Below are positions 1-9,818 of a stretch of DNA of 64,000 bases, piece after piece. The stretch is from positions 159,464 through 223,463 of the forward strand of contig DDDG01000003.1 in NCBI GenBank assembly GCA_002336245.1, read 5' to 3'. The notes under the pieces were generated by a model. It was not told where the DNA came from. It worked only from the letters and a program-made list of their open reading frames with translations, and searched no databases. Numbering within the stretch: position 1 is the stretch's first letter; each line of letters opens with the position of its first letter. The position numbers and the translations under genes were made by a program. Source of the DNA: Flavobacteriales bacterium UBA1986. Lineage in GTDB: Bacteria > Bacteroidota > Bacteroidia > Flavobacteriales_G > Salibacteraceae.

Positions 1-234
1 GATGAGCAGGAACATCTCGGCCTTGTGATTTCTGCACAGAAGATCTAGCCGTTGACTCATTCCGAGCACTTCCACTTTTCGTTCCACCTCCATCAAATTC
101 AGAGGGTAACCCAATTCTGAGTGGAGGTAGTTGATCCATTGTTGTCGCACCTTCTCTTCGGGCGTGAGTTTCACGTATTTCTTGCGAACTGGATCAAAGA
201 CTTCTTGCGTACCATTCACTTCTCTGACTTTCAT
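1..234 (-). CDS. HsdR N-terminal-domain-like protein, partial (3' end outside window)
   Basis: The first 78 residues of a minus-strand protein are visible; the rest lies beyond base 1. The stretch FDPVRKKYVKLTPEEKVRQQ, followed by a segment like YPLNLMEVERKV and then RLDLL, matches the small Bacteroidota proteins annotated as 'type I restriction enzyme R protein N-terminal domain' (PD-(D/E)XK nuclease fold). In this phylum they commonly sit divergently next to holA, as here. They occur without HsdM or HsdS and are not a working restriction system by themselves. The start at ATG 232-234 is the only ATG in the open frame. The function is unknown; the family call is from memory of the motif. Confidence 0.7.
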   Translation of the reverse strand, partial: MKVREVNGTQEVFDPVRKKYVKLTPEEKVRQQWINYLHSELGYPLNLMEVERKVEVLGMSQRLDLLCRNHKAEMFLLI

Positions 235-269
235 CGCCTCAAAGATGAACGAATTTCTACTTTTACCCC

Positions 270-1271
270 GTGGTAGAAGCAGTGCGCATTTTGGATGAAA
301 TAAAAGCAGGGAAAGTTCAGCCTGTGTATTTCTTGTGCGGTGAAGAAGCCTACTACATCGATCTCATTTCGAATTACCTAGAAGAACATCTTCTCGACGA
401 GTCGGAAAAGGCATTCAACCAGACCATTGTTTACGGCAAAGAGGCCGATGTTTCCCATATTATTGAGGCAGCTCGCAGATTCCCCATGATGGCTGAGCGT
501 CAGTTGGTAATGATCAAAGAAGCGCAGAGCATGCGCGGAATCGAAAAGCTGGAGAGTTACATCGAGCAACCTACCAGCAGCACTGTTTTGGTGATTTGTT
601 ACAAATACAAAAAGCCCGATCGCAGAAAGTCTTTTGGCAAGAAGGTTTCGAGCAAAAGCGTGTACCTCGAGACCAAGAAGTTGTACGAAAACCAATTGCC
701 CGATTGGATTCAATCCTACGCTCGTTCGCATAAATTGAAAATCAGTCAGAAGGCGGTAACACTTCTCTCCGAATACATCGGCAACGACTTGGCCCGCATG
801 GCGGGTGAGCTGGAAAAGTTGGTGATCAACTTAAAAGAGGGCGAAGAGATTCAGGACAAGCACGTTGAGCAATACATTGGCATCAGCAAAGACTACAATG
901 TGTTTGAGCTCATCAATAAACTGAGCGAGCGCAAAGTTGAGCAGGTGTTTAAAATCGTGAAATACTTCCGATCCAATCCGAAGGAACATCCCTTGGTTGT
1001 GATCCTCGGTGTTCTCTACAATCACTTCTCAAAAATTCTGGCCATTCATTATATGCAAGACCAGCATCCGAAGCACATTGAAACCGCTTTGGGCGTGCGT
1101 CCGTTTGTTGCGCGTGAACTCGTAAAAGCCTCTCATGCCTTCAATGCTCGTCAGTCGGCACAAGCCATTTCCCTACTGCGCGAATACGACTTAAAGACGA
1201 AAGGCCTTGGCAATGTCTCCGTATCTGATGGTGAGTTGTTGGAGGAGTTGATGGTGCGGATTCTCAAATAA
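270..1271 (+). CDS. holA: DNA polymerase III subunit delta (HolA)
   Basis: The 333-aa product fits the delta subunit of the replicative clamp loader, which opens the beta clamp at primer-template junctions. It begins VEAVRILDEIKAGKVQPVYF then LCGEEAYYID, the family's degenerate AAA+ entry without a working P-loop. The middle has the DLARMAGELEKL signature, followed by the C-terminal collar domain, and the length is normal. The start is GTG at 270 or GTG at 282. A possible -7 box (TACTTTTA, 258-265) would put the transcript start near 272 and favour 282, but it is imperfect. The gene is divergent from the HsdR-N-like gene. Confidence 0.93.
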   Translation: MVEAVRILDEIKAGKVQPVYFLCGEEAYYIDLISNYLEEHLLDESEKAFNQTIVYGKEADVSHIIEAARRFPMMAERQLVMIKEAQSMRGIEKLESYIEQPTSSTVLVICYKYKKPDRRKSFGKKVSSKSVYLETKKLYENQLPDWIQSYARSHKLKISQKAVTLLSEYIGNDLARMAGELEKLVINLKEGEEIQDKHVEQYIGISKDYNVFELINKLSERKVEQVFKIVKYFRSNPKEHPLVVILGVLYNHFSKILAIHYMQDQHPKHIETALGVRPFVARELVKASHAFNARQSAQAISLLREYDLKTKGLGNVSVSDGELLEELMVRILK

Positions 1272-1364
1272 TTCTCTACTAAAACTCGATCAACAGTAAT
1301 TGTATTGCAGTCAAGGCATAGGCTGCCAATTGTTACATCTTTGCAGTTCCATTTCAACCTGAAT

Positions 1365-3137
1365 ATGAAGTCCATGCGCTCATTGATTCTCACTCTTGCC
1401 CTAGTCACCCTTTTTGCCTTTGGAAGCAAGGCACAAATTTGCGTAAACACCGATTCAACCTTCGCACTCAACGCCTGCGATTCCATTGTTTCGCCCAGTG
1501 GAAGGTATGTATGGAACAGCAGTGGAACCTACTTCGACACCATTCCCAATTCGGGTTTTTGCGACAGTTTGATGACCATCATTTTAAACGTCAACCAATC
1601 GACTTCTTCTGTTCTCAACATCTAAAGCTGTAACTCCTATACCTCACCCAGTGGGAGATATACTTGGATGAGTTCAGGAACTGTGATGGACACCTTGACT
1701 ACCAGTGGAGGCTGCGACAGCATACTGACAATCAACCTGACCATCGATACCAGCACTTTCAGCATTCGATCTGCAAGGGAGTGTGACAGTTTGAGGTCGC
1801 CAAGTGGGAAACACCTTTGGACCAGCACTGGAACTTACACCGACACTTTAGTGAATTCGGTAGGTTGCGACAGCATCATCACTTTCAGCCTTGTGATCAA
1901 CAACAGCGCAGTAACCAATTTGAATGTTTCTTCTTGTTATTCATATACAGTACCTAGTGGTGATACTAGCTACACCCTTTCAGGAAAATACGTCGATCAT
2001 CTCACCACGGCCGCCGGTTGCGACAGCACGCTCAACATCAACCTCAGCATAGTGGGAAGTTCATTTTCCAGAATCACGGCAAATGCCTGCGACCAATACA
2101 CCTCACCTAGCGGGAATTACACCTGGACCTCTGGGGGGAATTACCAAGACACGATTCCAAATGCCAATGGCTGCGACAGTGTGATCAGCATTAGCCTAAA
2201 CATCACCAACAGTTCAAGCAAGTCAATCAATGTACAAGCCTGTGAATCCTATATTTCTCCGAGTGGATTATATACATGGACCAGCAGTGGAAACTACAAG
2301 GACACCCTTAGCAATGCTAAAGGTTGCGACAGTGTTCTGACGATCAACCTCAGCATCGACACCGCGACCTCGGCCAACATTCCTTTGATCGTTTGCGACA
2401 GCTATACTTTGCCAAGTGGCAGAATCGTTGCGAGCAATGGAACCTATCGGGATACGATTGCCAATGCAGCTGGCTGCGATAGCCTAATGAGCTTTGTTTT
2501 GGTGTTTTATCAAAGCTCCAGTTCAAGTATAAGCGATACGGCTTGTGGGGTTTTTACCTCTCCAAGTGGACGCTACTCATGGACTAGCAGCGGAAGTTAC
2601 CAGGACACAATCCAAAACTCCGAAGGCTGCGACAGCATCATCAGCTTCGACATTACAATTGAAAATGCAGATACAGCAGTTCTTCAAACGGGCCCAAACA
2701 GTTTAAGCGCTCAAGCGAATGGCGCAAGCTTTCAATGGCTTGATTGCGACAATGCCTTCGCCCCCATTTCAGGAGCTTCCGGCAAGAATTTTTTCGCTAC
2801 TCAGAATGGGAACTATACAGTAGAAGTAACTCAAAATGGGTGCACAACTCGGTCTGCATGTTATCCAATTGGCAGTGTCGGTGTTGAGCATTTAGAAAAG
2901 AACTCCATCAAATTTTCTCCAAATCCAACTGACGGGAACTTACACATAGATCTTAGCGGGAAACAAGAAACCACATTCATTCAGATCGTTGATTCTAAAG
3001 GTGCCTTGGCCTTTAGGGGGGAGTATAAGCATCAAGAAGAAATCGATCTCCAGTTCGACGGATCAGCAGGAATATATTCCGTACTTGTATCAACTTCGAA
3101 GGGCGAACGCTTGAGCTTCAAGCTTATGAAGAACTAG
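1365..3137 (+). pseudogene. T9SS-sorted repeat surface protein, interrupted by an in-frame TAA
   Basis: This is one reading frame from ATG 1365 to the stop ending at 3137, broken only by TAA at 1623-1625. Residues 1-24 form a signal peptide (MKSMRSLILT... SKAQ). Eight imperfect repeats of about 50 aa follow, each with the pattern C(D/E)SY-SPSG-Y-W-SSG-Y-DT-N-GCDS-(I/L)-I-L-I. After a non-repeat segment comes a C-terminal sorting tail from about 2908 (FSPNPTDGNLHI ... GIYSVLVSTSKGERLSFKLM), typical of T9SS type A cargo. The stop sits where repeat 2 would carry a residue between LNI and SCNSY, and the frame is intact on both sides, so a single substitution explains it. As it stands, translation would yield an 86-aa exported stub. 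Alternatives are a sequencing error or stop readthrough. Confidence 0.85.
1470..2685 (+). repeat. Eight tandem ~150-bp coding repeats
   Basis: Eight diverged copies of a roughly 150-nt unit encode the Cys-bounded adhesin module of the interrupted gene. Each unit holds a leading Cys and a GCDS motif, which could form one disulphide per module. The copies differ enough in DNA that recent expansion is not evident. The TAA stop lies at the start of copy 2. Confidence 0.85.
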
Positions 3138-3252
3138 TTGACGGTATTTTCGCGTTCGCAACTCAATTCCCTCCACTCATCCTGGTGAAGGCCCTCTAAA
3201 TAAAGTTTTTGCCGCTCTTCCAATTGGACTGCTGAGGCTAGGTCTGAAAAGA

Positions 3253-3260
3253 TACCTTTG
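3253..3260 (+). promoter_or_regulatory. -7 promoter box TACCTTTG
   Basis: Perfect match to the Bacteroidota -7 consensus TAnnTTTG, 20 nt before the GTG start of the TonB receptor at 3281. The 143-nt gap from 3138 holds nothing else recognisable. Confidence 0.6.
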
Positions 3261-3280
3261 GCGCTTCAACACTATTCAGA

Positions 3281-5596
3281 GTGCGTAAAGGCCTTGTTTT
3301 TATTCTATTTCTCTGCAGCTCCATTCTAGGAATGGCGCAATCTGGAGTCATTCGAGGTTTCGTCTACGACAATAAAACAGGAGAGCCTGTCATCTTCACT
3401 AACGTTGTTCTTAAGGGAACAAGCTTAGGATCAACGACAGACCAAAACGGCTTTTATTCCATTACTAAAATTCCAGCTGGGGATTACACCATTCAGGTTT
3501 CCTATCTAGGTTACCAAACCCTAGAGGAAGCTATTTCTGTTGAAGATGACGACATCCTGACGCAGAAACTCTACTTGAAAGAACAGAATGTGCAATTAGA
3601 AACTTTTGAGGTTTCTGCAGAAAAAGAAGAAGCCCGCACAGAAGTAAAAATGTCAATGACCAAATTGACACCTAAGCAAATCACAAAAATGCCCTCGGTT
3701 GGTGGTCAGCCCGACTTGGCTCAATACCTTCAAGTTCTTCCAGGAGTCGTGTTTACGGGAGACCAAGGTGGTCAGCTTTACATTCGAGGAGGTTCCCCGA
3801 TTCAAAACAAAGTTCTTCTCGACGGAATGATCGTGTACAACCCATTCCATTCCATTGGTCTCTTTTCAGTGTTCGACACCGACATTTTAAGAAACGCCGA
3901 TGTGTATACTGGGGGATTCAATGCTGAATACGGAGGACGCATCTCCTCCATCATGGACATCACCACAAAAGACGGTAACAAGCGCTATCATACTGGAAAA
4001 ATTAGCGCGAACCCTTTTGGAGCGAAGCTCTCAGTTGAAGGCCCATTAAAACGGGCAAAGGAACGAGGCGATGGAACGGTTTCCTATCTGTTTTCTGGCA
4101 AAACCTCATACCTCGAGCAAACATCAAAAAGCTTGTACTCATACGTTGACTCCGCAGGACTGCCTTTCAACTTCAACGACTTCTACGGAAAAGTATCCTT
4201 CAATACTGAAAGCGGAAGTAAGTTCAACGTCTTCGGTTTGAATTTCAACGACCGAGTAAATTTCAGCGAAAATTCAAGTCTAAATTGGGTGAATTCAGGC
4301 TTTGGATCCAACTTCGTTTTGGTTCCTGCAACCTCTCCCGTGCTCGTATCTGGTGACTTCTCCTACAGCACCTACGACATACTTTTTGAAGAACAAGGTG
4401 CAGGAGAGCGCCGGTCGTCGATTGACGGATTTAACTTCGGTCTCGATTTTAGTTACTTCTTGGGCCAAAATACGGTGAAGTGGGGTTTTGAATTCCTTGG
4501 CTTTTCTACCGACTTCAGGTTCTTCAACCCACTCGGGAGAGAGATTTCTCAGACAGAAAACACCACAGAATTTGGCATTTATGGAAAAACCAAATTGACG
4601 AGTGGCAAATGGATTTTCGATCCAAGCTTTCGACTTCACTATTACGCAACCCTATCCACCTTTTCGCCTGAACCACGATTGGGTGTGAAATTCAATGCAA
4701 CCAGCAACCTTCGATTCAAATTTGCTGGTGGTCTCTATTCACAAAACCTCATCGCCGCAAACTCCGACCGAGACATCGTGAACCTATTCTATGGATTCCT
4801 TTCTGGACCCGAAGATTTACAGTCAGAGTTCACACAAAAAGATGGAAGTACTCGAGACGTTACGCATAAACTTCAAAAATCAGCTCACGCCATTCTTGGT
4901 GCAGAATACGACCTCAACCGCCGCATGAACATCAATGTTGAAGGTTACTATAAAGGTTTTGGACAACTCACGAATGTGAACCGAGACAAGATTTTTAAAG
5001 ATAATGCCGACAATTCCGAGAAACCAGACAGCTTGAAGAAAGACTTCATCATCGAAAGTGGCGATGCCTATGGAATCGACTTTGTCTTCAAGTACGAGTA
5101 CAAGAGGCTCTACCTCTGGGCTGTCTATTCTCATTCTTATGTTCGTCGCTGGGATGGAATTCGGGAATATTTCCCCGTTTTCGACCGAAGACACAACATC
5201 AATCTTCTTGGAACCTACGGATTTGGAAAAGACGCAAATTGGGAGCTCTCGGCTCGATGGAACCTTGGAAGTGGTCTTCCATTCACCCCAACCCAAGGCT
5301 TCTATCAGAAGTTCACCTTTGAGGATGGCATCTATTCCGACTACTCAACAGCGAACACGAATCAAGTGGGGATTTTGTACGGTGAAATCAATTCAAAAAG
5401 GCTTCCGTATTACCACCGTCTAGACATCAACATCAAGCGCACCGTTGTTCTAGGTGAGGTGTCTGAATTGGAATTGAACGCTGGTGTGACAAATGCCTAC
5501 AACAGGGCAAACATCTTTTACTTCGATCGAGTCTCTTTCGAACGTGTAAATCAGCTCCCGATCCTTCCAAGTTTTGGTTTGAGTTTGCGCTTCTGA
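3281..5596 (+). CDS. TonB-dependent receptor with carboxypeptidase-like regulatory domain
   Basis: A 771-aa outer-membrane receptor. The signal peptide ends at GMAQ (about residue 20). Residues 22-105 form a CarboxypepD_reg-like domain (GVIRGFVYDNKTGEP ... GYQTLEEAI). A plug domain spans about 120-235 (QYLQVLPGV, GQLYIRGGSPIQNKVLLDG, GGFNAEYGGRISS), and a beta-barrel ends in SLRF. The substrate is unknown; no SusD partner and no riboswitch adjoin it. The start is GTG 3281: no ATG lies upstream in frame, and the signal peptide begins exactly there. A small inverted repeat (AATTCC-TGAA-GGAATT, 5597-5612) follows the stop but has no T-run. Confidence 0.93.
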   Translation: MRKGLVFILFLCSSILGMAQSGVIRGFVYDNKTGEPVIFTNVVLKGTSLGSTTDQNGFYSITKIPAGDYTIQVSYLGYQTLEEAISVEDDDILTQKLYLKEQNVQLETFEVSAEKEEARTEVKMSMTKLTPKQITKMPSVGGQPDLAQYLQVLPGVVFTGDQGGQLYIRGGSPIQNKVLLDGMIVYNPFHSIGLFSVFDTDILRNADVYTGGFNAEYGGRISSIMDITTKDGNKRYHTGKISANPFGAKLSVEGPLKRAKERGDGTVSYLFSGKTSYLEQTSKSLYSYVDSAGLPFNFNDFYGKVSFNTESGSKFNVFGLNFNDRVNFSENSSLNWVNSGFGSNFVLVPATSPVLVSGDFSYSTYDILFEEQGAGERRSSIDGFNFGLDFSYFLGQNTVKWGFEFLGFSTDFRFFNPLGREISQTENTTEFGIYGKTKLTSGKWIFDPSFRLHYYATLSTFSPEPRLGVKFNATSNLRFKFAGGLYSQNLIAANSDRDIVNLFYGFLSGPEDLQSEFTQKDGSTRDVTHKLQKSAHAILGAEYDLNRRMNINVEGYYKGFGQLTNVNRDKIFKDNADNSEKPDSLKKDFIIESGDAYGIDFVFKYEYKRLYLWAVYSHSYVRRWDGIREYFPVFDRRHNINLLGTYGFGKDANWELSARWNLGSGLPFTPTQGFYQKFTFEDGIYSDYSTANTNQVGILYGEINSKRLPYYHRLDINIKRTVVLGEVSELELNAGVTNAYNRANIFYFDRVSFERVNQLPILPSFGLSLRF

Positions 5597-5637
5597 AATT
5601 CCTGAAGGAATTCCAAGCCTTAGCTGTATAAATTATC

Positions 5638-5645
5638 TACTTTTG
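5638..5645 (+). promoter_or_regulatory. -7 promoter box TACTTTTG (pyrG)
   Basis: Consensus Bacteroidota -7 box 33 nt before the pyrG ATG at 5679. It overlaps an in-frame TTG at 5643 that would otherwise extend the protein, so it settles the start at 5679. Confidence 0.7.
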
Positions 5646-5678
5646 AACCCCGTATTCAGGGCCCAATCTACATTGTCA

Positions 5679-7313
5679 ATGGCGGGAAATTGTAAGTATA
5701 TTTTTGTTACTGGAGGCGTCGCTTCCAGTCTTGGTAAAGGCATCGTTTCCGCCTCATTGGCCAAACTTCTCCAAGCCCGCGGACATTCCGTAACCATCAT
5801 GAAACTCGATCCATACATCAATGTAGATCCTGGCACCCTAAACCCTTACGAACACGGCGAGTGTTATGTAACCGATGATGGAGCTGAAACAGATCTTGAC
5901 CTTGGTCACTATGAGCGGTTTCTGAACGTTCCAACAAGTCAAGCAAACAACATTACCAGCGGTCGCATTTACTCAAACGTCATCGACAAAGAGCGTAAAG
6001 GCGACTATTTGGGCAAAACAGTTCAAGTAATTCCTCACATCACCGATGAGATCAAGAATGCTGTAATGAAGCTTGGCGACAGCGGCCGATACGAAGTGGT
6101 AATTACAGAAATTGGTGGTACCGTTGGAGACATCGAATCACTTCCGTACGTGGAGGCCCTTCGACAAATGAAATACGATTTAGGGGAGGATGCATTGAGC
6201 ATTCACCTTACCTACATCCCGTACCTCCAAGCTTCCGGAGAATTAAAAACAAAACCCACTCAGCACTCTGTGAAGATGCTCCTGAGTTTGGGTGTACAAG
6301 CAGACATCGTCGTTTGTCGTTCTTCATACGAAATGACCGAGGAGATGCGTAAGAAAATTGCCACCTTCTGCAATGTTAAGCAGCATGAGGTGATGCAATC
6401 CTTAGACGCAGAATCTATTTACGACGTGCCGCTCATGCTTCTTGAGGAAAAGCTCGACATAGTTGTAATGAATAAGCTGAACTTGCCTTTATCGGGCGAG
6501 CCCGATTTGGACAACTGGAAGAGCTTCCTTCATAAACTCAAGAATCCGAAAACTAAAACGCGCATTGCGCTCGTCGGGAAATACGTTGAGCTCAAAGATT
6601 CTTATAAGTCGATTGCTGAGGCGGTTGGCCATGCCGGAGCTGTAAATGAATGCGATGTTGAAATAGATTGGATTCATTCTGAGGACCTAGGCAATGGAGA
6701 TGTTGCCAGCATACTCTCAGGAGTTCATGGAATCATCGTTGCCCCGGGCTTTGGAGAACGTGGTGTAGAAGGAAAGATTCAAGCCATTCAATACGCTCGT
6801 GAGAATAAAATTCCTTTCCTAGGAATCTGCTTAGGAATGCAGTGTGCTGTTGTTGAGTTTGCGCGTAATGTGCTCAAACTCGAGGATGCCTTTTCAGGAG
6901 AGACTAACGGGAATGCGAAAAATCGCGTGATTGACCTCATGGACAATCAGGTTGGAATCGTGAATAAAGGTGGCACCATGAGATTGGGTGCATACCGGTG
7001 CAATTTAGTGGAGGGCACGCGCGTCTCTAAGATTTATGGTCGAACTGAAATTTCGGAACGACACAGACACCGTTACGAATTCAACAATATGTATCGGGCC
7101 CAATATGAAGAAAATGGAATGATTCCTTCGGGACTCAATCCCGACAATGATTTGGTGGAAATTGTAGAAATAAAAGATCACCCTTGGTTTATTGGGACAC
7201 AATTTCACCCAGAATATAAAAGCACGGTGGCTTCACCCCACCCACTCTTCTGCTCTTTCATCGAAGCCACGAGCGTTCATGCTCAAGTGCAATCGGAAGT
7301 TGCAGAAGCTTAG
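5679..7313 (+). CDS. pyrG: CTP synthase
   Basis: 544 aa, the usual length. It makes CTP from UTP, ATP and glutamine in the cytoplasm. The N-terminal synthetase domain opens with KYIFVTGGVASSLGKG (P-loop) and has the KLDPYINVDPGT motif. The C-terminal class I glutamine amidotransferase domain has PGFGERG, the nucleophile Cys in GICLGMQ and the FHPEY His/Glu pair. The ATG at 5679 is preferred over an upstream TTG because that codon lies inside the -7 box. yidC follows after 11 nt, probably on the same transcript. Confidence 0.98.
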   Translation: MAGNCKYIFVTGGVASSLGKGIVSASLAKLLQARGHSVTIMKLDPYINVDPGTLNPYEHGECYVTDDGAETDLDLGHYERFLNVPTSQANNITSGRIYSNVIDKERKGDYLGKTVQVIPHITDEIKNAVMKLGDSGRYEVVITEIGGTVGDIESLPYVEALRQMKYDLGEDALSIHLTYIPYLQASGELKTKPTQHSVKMLLSLGVQADIVVCRSSYEMTEEMRKKIATFCNVKQHEVMQSLDAESIYDVPLMLLEEKLDIVVMNKLNLPLSGEPDLDNWKSFLHKLKNPKTKTRIALVGKYVELKDSYKSIAEAVGHAGAVNECDVEIDWIHSEDLGNGDVASILSGVHGIIVAPGFGERGVEGKIQAIQYARENKIPFLGICLGMQCAVVEFARNVLKLEDAFSGETNGNAKNRVIDLMDNQVGIVNKGGTMRLGAYRCNLVEGTRVSKIYGRTEISERHRHRYEFNNMYRAQYEENGMIPSGLNPDNDLVEIVEIKDHPWFIGTQFHPEYKSTVASPHPLFCSFIEATSVHAQVQSEVAEA

Positions 7314-7324
7314 TTCTACATCCA

Positions 7325-9220
7325 ATGGATAGAAATACCCTCACCGGCCTACTCATCATCGGCGGACTTTTAATCGGTTACTCGTGGTTCACGCAACCTT
7401 CAGATTCTGAATTGGCTGCAGCCAAAAGCCAAAGAGATTCACTTCGAGCCCTGGAAGAAACAGAAGCTCGTGCTAGCTTGGACACCGTCATTAAAGCGGC
7501 AAGCTATGTTCAAGAAGCTGTTGTAACTGAAACAAAAGATTCTGCATGGAAGGCCGAGCAAGCCATACGTTTTGGTGGTTTTTCTACTGCGCGTGATGGT
7601 GATTTAAAATATTCTACCATTGAAAACGAAAAGATGATCGTCACCCTTTCAAACAAAGGTGGACGTATGGTTTCGGTAGAGCTCAAAGACTACAAAACCT
7701 TCGAGCAGAAATCACTGATGCTCTTCGACGAAGACTCATCACGCTTCAATTTAAACTTCTTATATGAGGGGAACTACCTAAGCACTTCTGATTTCTTCTT
7801 CGAGCCTTCCGACGTTGATGTGAGTGTTCAAGGAAAAGATCGATTGGTGTTTACCTACCGATTGTACGCAGGCTCTTCTTCGAAATACATTGAATACCGC
7901 TATGCCTTAGACGGAGATGCATACGTTCTGGACTATTCCGTATCGATGGTTGGCTTAGCCGACATCGCGGTTGCTAACAACAACCGAATGAACTTCGAGT
8001 GGTCGATGGCTTCTCCGAGCAAAGAAAAAAGTGTGAAGCAGCAACAGCTTTACACTACTATGTTCTTTCAATACTTTGAGGATGATGCAGACTACATTGG
8101 CGAGAGCAAAGCGGAGCGACAAATTCTTGAAGAAACCACTTCCTGGATTGCCTTCAAACAACAGTTCTTCTCTGCGGTCATCATTTCAGACCAAGGGATT
8201 CAAGCTCAAGAAGCTTACGTTGAGACCCAGAACGTTGCCGAAGGTTCCAATTATGTGAAACGACTTACCGCCAGCTTTCCATTGGCTTTGGATCAAAGTG
8301 CAAACCCTACTGGAAACCTATCCTTCTTCTTAGGTCCGAATAAATACGACATCCTGCAGCAATACGGAATTGGCCTAGAAGATCAGATTGACTTGGGTTG
8401 GGGTTTCATCGGTTGGACCAACGAATTCTTAATCATTCCTGTGTTTAACCTACTTGAAGGGCTGAACATCACTTATGGAATCATCATCCTCTTGCTGACC
8501 ATCTTCATCAAGGTGATTCTCTTTCCTCTGGTATGGAAAAACTACATCTCTTCTGCCAAAATGAAGGTTCTAAAACCTGAAATGGACGAGATCAATGAGA
8601 AGTTCAAGGATGCTGAACCGATGAAAAAGCAGCAGGAAGTGATGGGCTTGTACAAAGAAGCTGGGGTAAATCCTTTGGCCGGTTGCATCCCAATGGTTCT
8701 GCAGATGCCAATCCTATATGCCATGTTCCGCTTCTTTCCTTCGAGCATCGAGTTGCGCCAACAAGGCTTTTTGTGGGCAGAGGATTTATCTACCTACGAT
8801 GCCATCGTTACATGGGATGCTCAAATTCCACTACTCTCTAGCTTCTATGGAAACCACATCAGTCTGTTCACTTTGCTGATGGCCGCTTCGCTCTTCTTCT
8901 ATACAAGAACGAATATGCAGATGACCATGAACACCGGCCCACAAGCTGGTCAGATGAAAGTGATGATGTACATCATGCCATTTATGCTATTGTTCTTCTT
9001 CAACTCCTACTCTTCCGGATTGAGCTATTACTACTTCACAGCCAACGTGGTATCGATGTTGCAACAGGCGGTTATCAAAAAATGGTTCATCAATGAAGAA
9101 CAAATTCACGCCAAGATTCAAGCAAACAAGAAACGCCCAGGTTCCAAAAAGAAAAGTCGATTCCAGCAAACCATGGAAGACGCAGCAAAAAAACGAGGAC
9201 TTAAACTCCCAAAGAAATAG
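7325..9220 (+). CDS. yidC: Membrane protein insertase YidC
   Basis: 631 aa. It inserts and folds inner-membrane proteins, with SecYEG or alone. It shows an N-terminal anchor (LTGLLIIGGLLIGYSWF), a large periplasmic domain (about 60-350), and the Oxa1/YidC core of five membrane segments starting near LNITYGIIILLLTIFIKVIL. The cytosolic hairpin KMKVLKPEMDEINEKF and the lysine-rich tail are usual for Bacteroidota. It lies 11 nt after pyrG, and the next gene starts 1 nt after its stop. Confidence 0.98.
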   Translation: MDRNTLTGLLIIGGLLIGYSWFTQPSDSELAAAKSQRDSLRALEETEARASLDTVIKAASYVQEAVVTETKDSAWKAEQAIRFGGFSTARDGDLKYSTIENEKMIVTLSNKGGRMVSVELKDYKTFEQKSLMLFDEDSSRFNLNFLYEGNYLSTSDFFFEPSDVDVSVQGKDRLVFTYRLYAGSSSKYIEYRYALDGDAYVLDYSVSMVGLADIAVANNNRMNFEWSMASPSKEKSVKQQQLYTTMFFQYFEDDADYIGESKAERQILEETTSWIAFKQQFFSAVIISDQGIQAQEAYVETQNVAEGSNYVKRLTASFPLALDQSANPTGNLSFFLGPNKYDILQQYGIGLEDQIDLGWGFIGWTNEFLIIPVFNLLEGLNITYGIIILLLTIFIKVILFPLVWKNYISSAKMKVLKPEMDEINEKFKDAEPMKKQQEVMGLYKEAGVNPLAGCIPMVLQMPILYAMFRFFPSSIELRQQGFLWAEDLSTYDAIVTWDAQIPLLSSFYGNHISLFTLLMAASLFFYTRTNMQMTMNTGPQAGQMKVMMYIMPFMLLFFFNSYSSGLSYYYFTANVVSMLQQAVIKKWFINEEQIHAKIQANKKRPGSKKKSRFQQTMEDAAKKRGLKLPKK

Positions 9221-9221
9221 C

Positions 9222-9818
9222 GTGCGGACTCTAATTCTTCTTTCACTCGTCTTCTTCGCCTCCTGTAAGAGCAAACAAGCTGTTGTGGATTCAGAAGATG
9301 TAAAAGCTCCCGCTTCTAAGGAAGTCACTAAAACTGAGCTTCAAGACAAACGATCTGCTGCGGTTCAAATCGCTGAAGAGGAAGAGTACGACCCTATAAA
9401 AATGATGAAAGAGCAAGGCATTGGTCCACGTGATTATGCCGACTCAATCGTTGTTGGAATTGAGCGAACCAGCTGCTTCGGAACTTGCCCAGCCTATGAA
9501 ATCCTTGTCAGTAAAAACGGCTACGTCTCTTACAACGGAGTGGCCTTCATAGAGCCCCTTGGAAAACATTACGCTCAAATTTCAAAAGAAGATGTGACCG
9601 CTTTGGTTATTCTATCCGAACGTTTTGGATACTCGGGTCTTGAAGAAGCTTATTGGGAACCCATCACCGACGTACCTTCAACCTACACCACTGTTCTGTT
9701 TGAGAACAAACGAACACGAGTTCTCAACCAAAGTGAAGCCCCTCAGAACTTAATTGATTTCGAGAGTGAACTCGACAAGATCTTACTCAATCTCGATTGG
9801 ATAAAAGTGAAAGAATGA
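9222..9818 (+). CDS. Lipoprotein with DUF6438-like domain
   Basis: 198 aa from GTG 9222. The lipobox LVFFASC puts the lipidated Cys at residue 15. After a charged linker rich in K and E, the segment VGIERTSCFGTCPAYEILVS then GYVSYNG matches the small domain known as DUF6438, whose paired Cys in CFGTC may form a disulphide. Its function is unknown. The open frame runs further upstream inside yidC, but the signal peptide fixes the start. It overlaps the thioesterase gene by 4 nt (ATGA), so the two are co-translated. Confidence 0.8.
   Translation: MRTLILLSLVFFASCKSKQAVVDSEDVKAPASKEVTKTELQDKRSAAVQIAEEEEYDPIKMMKEQGIGPRDYADSIVVGIERTSCFGTCPAYEILVSKNGYVSYNGVAFIEPLGKHYAQISKEDVTALVILSERFGYSGLEEAYWEPITDVPSTYTTVLFENKRTRVLNQSEAPQNLIDFESELDKILLNLDWIKVKE

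Noticed and set aside
3138..3280. Possible gene remnant between the adhesin and the TonB receptor
   Set aside because: No reading frame longer than about 30 codons survives when the bases are followed exactly; only the -7 box is supported.
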